The notes below the pieces were generated by a model that did no database searches, was not told the DNA's origin, and was given only the letters and a program-made list of their open reading frames with translations. 25,575 bases of DNA from JBOFLG01 sp051657745 (lineage in GTDB: Bacteria; Actinomycetota; Actinomycetes; Actinomycetales; Dermatophilaceae), in the NCBI GenBank assembly GCA_051657745.1, contig JBOFLG010000046.1:1-25575 (forward strand). Reading direction: 5' to 3'. Positions 22,436 to 25,575 of the stretch are shown here, one piece after another. Both the position numbers and the translations under genes were made by a program. How positions within the stretch are numbered: position 1 is the stretch's first letter; every line of letters begins with the position of its first letter.

Positions 22436-24394
22436 TCAGTCGGGCACCCGCACCTGGACGCCCTCGTCCACCCCGGTGACCTCGACCCAGCCGTCGACCA
22501 CCAGGCCGACGGCCACCTCGACCTCGCGGTCAGCGGCATCCGCGCCTGAGCCGGAGACCGCGCGCACGACGGTGGCCCCGTCCGTCCCGGACACCAGGGC
22601 GGCCACCGGCACGGTCACCGCGCCCGAACGGGAGCCGGCCGTCACCGTCGCGTCGAGCGGGGTACCGGGCACCTCCTCGACCGCGTCGCCGATCTCCACG
22701 CGCACCTCGACCCGGCCGTCCACCGCGTCGCGTCCGACCGTGCGCACCCGCCCGGTGAGGTTCTCGTCGGCGATGGCGACCTGGGCCTCGGCACCGACCG
22801 TCCATCCCGCAAGGTCCTCCACCGCAACGTCGACCACGGCATCCGACCCGCCTGCGCCGACGTCGAGCAGCACAGTGCCGACAGGCACCTCGTCGCCGAT
22901 GTCGGCCACCGCTCCGGCCACCTCCTGCGGCTCGCTGACCACGAGCAGGTCGCCCAGTTCGACGACCCCGTCCGGGTCGGCCCGGCCCAGGTCGGCCTCC
23001 CAGTCCTCGACGGCCTCGGCGGTGGCCGAGGTGAACTCATCGTCGACCGTGACGTCACCGGCCCGGCCCAGCCGGTCGAGCAGCTGCTCGAGCGCCTGCA
23101 CATCAGCGCCCGAATCACCCTCGCGCAGTGCGCGGTACGACGGTGCGTCGTCGACCATGACCACGGTCGGCTCGCCATTGGTGGCATAGGCGGCGACGCC
23201 GTCGCTGAGCCGGGACCCGACGTCGGCGAGGCCGGTGAGCACCGGCGCCGACTGCCCCCCAGCCGGGTCCTGCCCACCCTGAGCTGGCACCAACCCGGCG
23301 CCAGCTGCGGCTCCGGTAGCCGCACCCGCGCCCGGCGAGAGCGCCTGCGGGCCGCCCGGAGCTGCCTGCGGACGCTGACCCGATGGGATCTGACCTGGAA
23401 CTGTCGGACCGGTGGGCGACGGCGAGGGAGTGAACGGCGGTGACTGGCCGCCACTCGGTGTCGGTGTGGATGTCGCTCTGGCCATCGGGATGTCGCTCGG
23501 CGTCGGCCGTGGGCTGGCACTCGGGGTCGGGCTCGCGCTCGCGCTCGGCGATGGCGTTGTGGTCGGGCTTGCGCTCGGCGACGGGGTCGGGCTTGAGGTC
23601 GGTGCCGCACTCTCGGATGCCGTCGGCACCGTGCTGGCGCTCGGCGACGGGGTCCCGGTCGAGCTTGGCGACGGGGTCCCGGTCGAGCTTGGCGACGGGG
23701 TCCCGGTCGAACTCGGTGTCGGGCTGGCGGACTCGGTCGGCGACGGGGTCGAGGCGGGGTCGTCGCTCCCGGCCGACGTCGTTGCCACCGCGACGGCACC
23801 GATATCCGAGGACCACCTGATCGCCGGCGCAGCGCCCGAGCGCGAACCGGACGGCGCAGCATCGGATGCCGGCTCGGCCGCCACACCGCCCCCGCCTCCA
23901 GTGGCGGCACCGCCAGCGGCGGTTCGCACCGCTGGCTGACCCGCTCTCGGGTTGGCCGTGACCCGGCTCGGTGCCGTAGCGCCCGCAAGCACAGCCATCT
24001 CGGTGCGGCGCTGTACGGTGCCGGCGGCCGACACCGTGGCAGTGAGGTCGCGGCGCTCCGCAGCGACCGTGCGCCCGGCGTCGGCCGGCGTGTCGTCCTG
24101 GTCGGCCGCAGCCGCCGACCAGGACACGCCGCCAGCGACGAGTCCGGCGACCAGCACGGCGAGCGCCGTCGGGTGCCGCCACCACGGCCTCGGGGGGCCG
24201 CCATCCGTCGAGTAGTTCGGGCCGTTCGAACTCACTGGATCGTTCGAGTAGTTCGCGCTCACCGCGTCCTTCGCGCTCACCGCGCCCTTCGAACTCACCG
24301 CGCCCTTCGAACTCGCTGGGTTGTTCGAACTCGCTGGGTTGTTCGAACTCGCTGGGTCGTTCGGGTCGAGGTGGGGTCGTTCAGGGGAGGTCAT
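22436..24394 (-). CDS. MacA/HlyD-like adaptor with peptidoglycan-binding-like domain and long repeat linkers
   Basis: 652 residues; the ATG at 24394 comes one base after the permease stop. Order: a cytoplasmic tail of about 72 residues with six-residue repeats (NNPASS, KGAVSS); a transmembrane segment at about 75-97 (TALAVLVAGLVAGGVSW); a short HlyD-like start (RRDLTATVSAAGTV); a Pro/Ser/Thr linker at about 225-330 (STGTPSPS repeats) and a Gly/Ala/Gln-rich linker; a peptidoglycan-binding-type domain at about 415-475 (LREGDSGADVQALEQLLDRL); and beta-rich adaptor modules to the end (VTVPVAALVSG, GLVVDGWVEVTG). In actinobacteria such proteins pair with MacB-type ABC transporters. The extended linker could cross the cell wall. 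Its operon partner is the permease just upstream. Confidence 0.82.
   Translation of the reverse strand: MTSPERPHLDPNDPASSNNPASSNNPASSKGAVSSKGAVSAKDAVSANYSNDPVSSNGPNYSTDGGPPRPWWRHPTALAVLVAGLVAGGVSWSAAAADQDDTPADAGRTVAAERRDLTATVSAAGTVQRRTEMAVLAGATAPSRVTANPRAGQPAVRTAAGGAATGGGGGVAAEPASDAAPSGSRSGAAPAIRWSSDIGAVAVATTSAGSDDPASTPSPTESASPTPSSTGTPSPSSTGTPSPSSTGTPSPSASTVPTASESAAPTSSPTPSPSASPTTTPSPSASASPTPSASPRPTPSDIPMARATSTPTPSGGQSPPFTPSPSPTGPTVPGQIPSGQRPQAAPGGPQALSPGAGAATGAAAGAGLVPAQGGQDPAGGQSAPVLTGLADVGSRLSDGVAAYATNGEPTVVMVDDAPSYRALREGDSGADVQALEQLLDRLGRAGDVTVDDEFTSATAEAVEDWEADLGRADPDGVVELGDLLVVSEPQEVAGAVADIGDEVPVGTVLLDVGAGGSDAVVDVAVEDLAGWTVGAEAQVAIADENLTGRVRTVGRDAVDGRVEVRVEIGDAVEEVPGTPLDATVTAGSRSGAVTVPVAALVSGTDGATVVRAVSGSGADAADREVEVAVGLVVDGWVEVTGVDEGVQVRVPD
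23643..23714 (-). repeat. Three 24-base tandem repeats in the adaptor linker
   Basis: GGCGACGGGGTCCCGGTCGA plus GCTT, GCTT and ACTC occurs at 23643, 23667 and 23691. On the coding strand each unit gives SSTGTPSP. The flanking region continues as degenerate Pro/Ser/Thr repeats. Confidence 0.85.
24252..24359 (-). repeat. Six 18-base tandem repeats in the adaptor N-terminal tail
   Basis: Units begin at 24252, 24270, 24288, 24306, 24324 and 24342, each starting TTCG and 18 bases long. The last three (TTCGAACTCGCTGGGTTG type) are nearly identical, and the first three carry CACCGCG in place of CGCTGGG. They encode six-residue cytoplasmic repeats such as NNPASS and KGAVSS. Confidence 0.9.
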
Positions 24395-24395
24395 G

Positions 24396-25575
24396 TCACA
24401 CCGTCCTCAGGGCTTCGGTGGGTGAAAGCCGCGCGGCACGCAGCGCGGGGTAGAGGCCGGCGATCGCGCCGATCGCGAGCGCTGCACCGAGGCCACCTGC
24501 GGCAGCGACCAGCGGCACGACGACCTCCCAGCCACGGAGCACTGCATACCCGGCGGTGACCAGGGCGCCGATCACGACACCCACGGTGCCGCCGATCGCC
24601 GAGAGCAGCAGCGCCTCCACGAGAAACTGCACGCTGACCTGCCGCCGGGTGGCCCCGAGCGCGCGGCGGAGGCCGATCTCGGAGCGTCGTTCGAGGACCG
24701 AGATGACCATGACGTTGGCAATGCCGACCCCGCCGACAAGCAGGGCGACGCCGCCGAGCCCGAGGAACAGCGAGGTAAACGCGGTGCTCGCCGCGGCTCG
24801 TGCCTCGATCGCGTCGGACGGCCGGGACACCTCCACCTCATCGGGGTCGGCCGGGTCCGCGGTGGCGGCCACCACGTCGCGCACCGCGTCGACCTGTTCG
24901 GGGTCAGTCCGCAGGTAGATCGTCTCCGGTTCCTCGGCGGCACCCAGTTCACTCTGGCCAATTCCGTTGCCCACCAGGGCTGCCCGGTCGATGTCTCGGG
25001 CCAGCTCGAGCGGTTCGAGGATCCCGACCACGGTGAACCATCGGTCATCGATCCATACCTGAGGCTGGCCTTCGAGCGTGGTGATCCCGAGCCGCTGCGC
25101 CGCGACGGAGCCGAGCACGACCACCGGCAGGTCAGACCTGGTGTCGTCGAGCCATTCGCCGGCCGCCATCGACCCGGCCAGCGTGGTGCGGAGGGTGACG
25201 TCCGCAGCCTGCACCGAGATGCCGCCGGTCTGGTCCTCCGGGACGAGGTCGGTGCGGCGCACCGTGGCGTCGACCGTGGTGAGGGATGACGCTGCCTCCA
25301 CCGGTCCGATCCGACCCAGCATCGCCTCACTCTCCCGCGGGAGCGAGGCGTCCCCGCCACCGAAGCCGGTGCCCGCCTGCACGGTGAGCATGTTGGTACC
25401 AAGCCGGTCCAGCGACGCCAGGAGGTCGGCTCGTGAGGACTCGGAGATGCCGAGCACCGCCACCATCGCGGCGATCCCGATGGCGATACCCACCGCGGAC
25501 AGGCTCGCTCGCAGTCGGCGGCTGCGCAGCCCGACCGAGCCCACCCGGAGCAGGTCGACCGGATGCAGCCGGCTG
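24396..25575 (-). CDS. MacB-like ABC transporter permease (5' end beyond right edge)
   Basis: About 393 residues are visible, with the N-terminus cut by the window edge only a few residues before SRLHPVDLLRVGSVGLRSRR. The first transmembrane segment follows (LSAVGIAIGIAAMVAVLGI), then a large extracytoplasmic MacB_PCD-type domain (LGTNMLTVQAG, VVVLGSVAAQRLGI, WFTVVGILEPLEL). The FtsX domain then has three membrane segments and the diagnostic LLVGGVGIANVMVISVLERR plus EIGLRRALGATRRQV. The ending ARLSPTEALRTV is typical. It exports substrates using an ATPase probably encoded nearby, outside the window. It is translated just ahead of the adaptor gene with a 1-base gap. Confidence 0.9.
   Translation of the reverse strand, partial: SRLHPVDLLRVGSVGLRSRRLRASLSAVGIAIGIAAMVAVLGISESSRADLLASLDRLGTNMLTVQAGTGFGGGDASLPRESEAMLGRIGPVEAASSLTTVDATVRRTDLVPEDQTGGISVQAADVTLRTTLAGSMAAGEWLDDTRSDLPVVVLGSVAAQRLGITTLEGQPQVWIDDRWFTVVGILEPLELARDIDRAALVGNGIGQSELGAAEEPETIYLRTDPEQVDAVRDVVAATADPADPDEVEVSRPSDAIEARAAASTAFTSLFLGLGGVALLVGGVGIANVMVISVLERRSEIGLRRALGATRRQVSVQFLVEALLLSAIGGTVGVVIGALVTAGYAVLRGWEVVVPLVAAAGGLGAALAIGAIAGLYPALRAARLSPTEALRTV

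Overview
The window is high-GC throughout, with GTG starts and short 3' overlaps between neighbouring genes. It carries an ergothioneine pair (EgtB/EgtD), an IdeR/DtxR-type iron box, a DUF3516-type helicase and an MprAB-like two-component system. Together these point to the chromosome of an actinomycete. The very frequent word GGCATCCG/CGGATGCC suggests Microbacteriaceae or a close relative, but that is only an inference. No tRNA, rRNA, CRISPR array, transposase or phage gene was seen.

Layout. 1-1064 (-): 5' part of a secreted ExeM/NucH-type nuclease. 1218-2672: toxin-antitoxin debris, made up of a headless mazF and a PIN toxin with an in-frame stop behind its intact HTH antitoxin. 2837-5914 (+): large DEAD/DEAH helicase. 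6055-9027 (-): SPFH protein, NAD-kinase-like protein and threonine aldolase, possibly one operon. 9212-11508 (+): egtB-egtD with ATGA overlap. 11521-12199 (-): bfd-bfr iron storage pair behind an iron box. 12598-15970: two paralogous gene-plus-flank segments, each encoding a small secreted four-cysteine protein of unknown function. They bracket an SDR and a lipoyl-less E2-type acyltransferase that are translationally coupled. 16312-17901 (-): membrane-anchored spermidine-synthase-like protein. 18207-19605 (-): intact higBA-type toxin-antitoxin module whose antitoxin carries an ImmA/IrrE metalloprotease domain, with a palindromic operator. 19846-19929 (-): relE tail. 20001-22152 (+): response regulator and histidine kinase. 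22204-22434 (-): vapC tail. 22436-25575 (-): MacA-like adaptor and MacB-like permease, running off the right edge.

How the parts fit. The EgtB/EgtD, bacterioferritin and SPFH/NAD-kinase-like genes suggest redox and iron homeostasis. The two-component system and the MacAB-like exporter converge on each other and may form an envelope-stress sensing and export unit. The toxin-antitoxin loci range from intact (higBA) through single-lesion (PIN) to short remnants (mazF, relE, vapC), as if this neighbourhood repeatedly gains and loses such modules. The least explained part is the duplicated secreted-protein segment. Each copy has a conserved upstream block, a conserved signal peptide and cysteine pattern, and a long downstream stem-loop that is kept despite sequence divergence.
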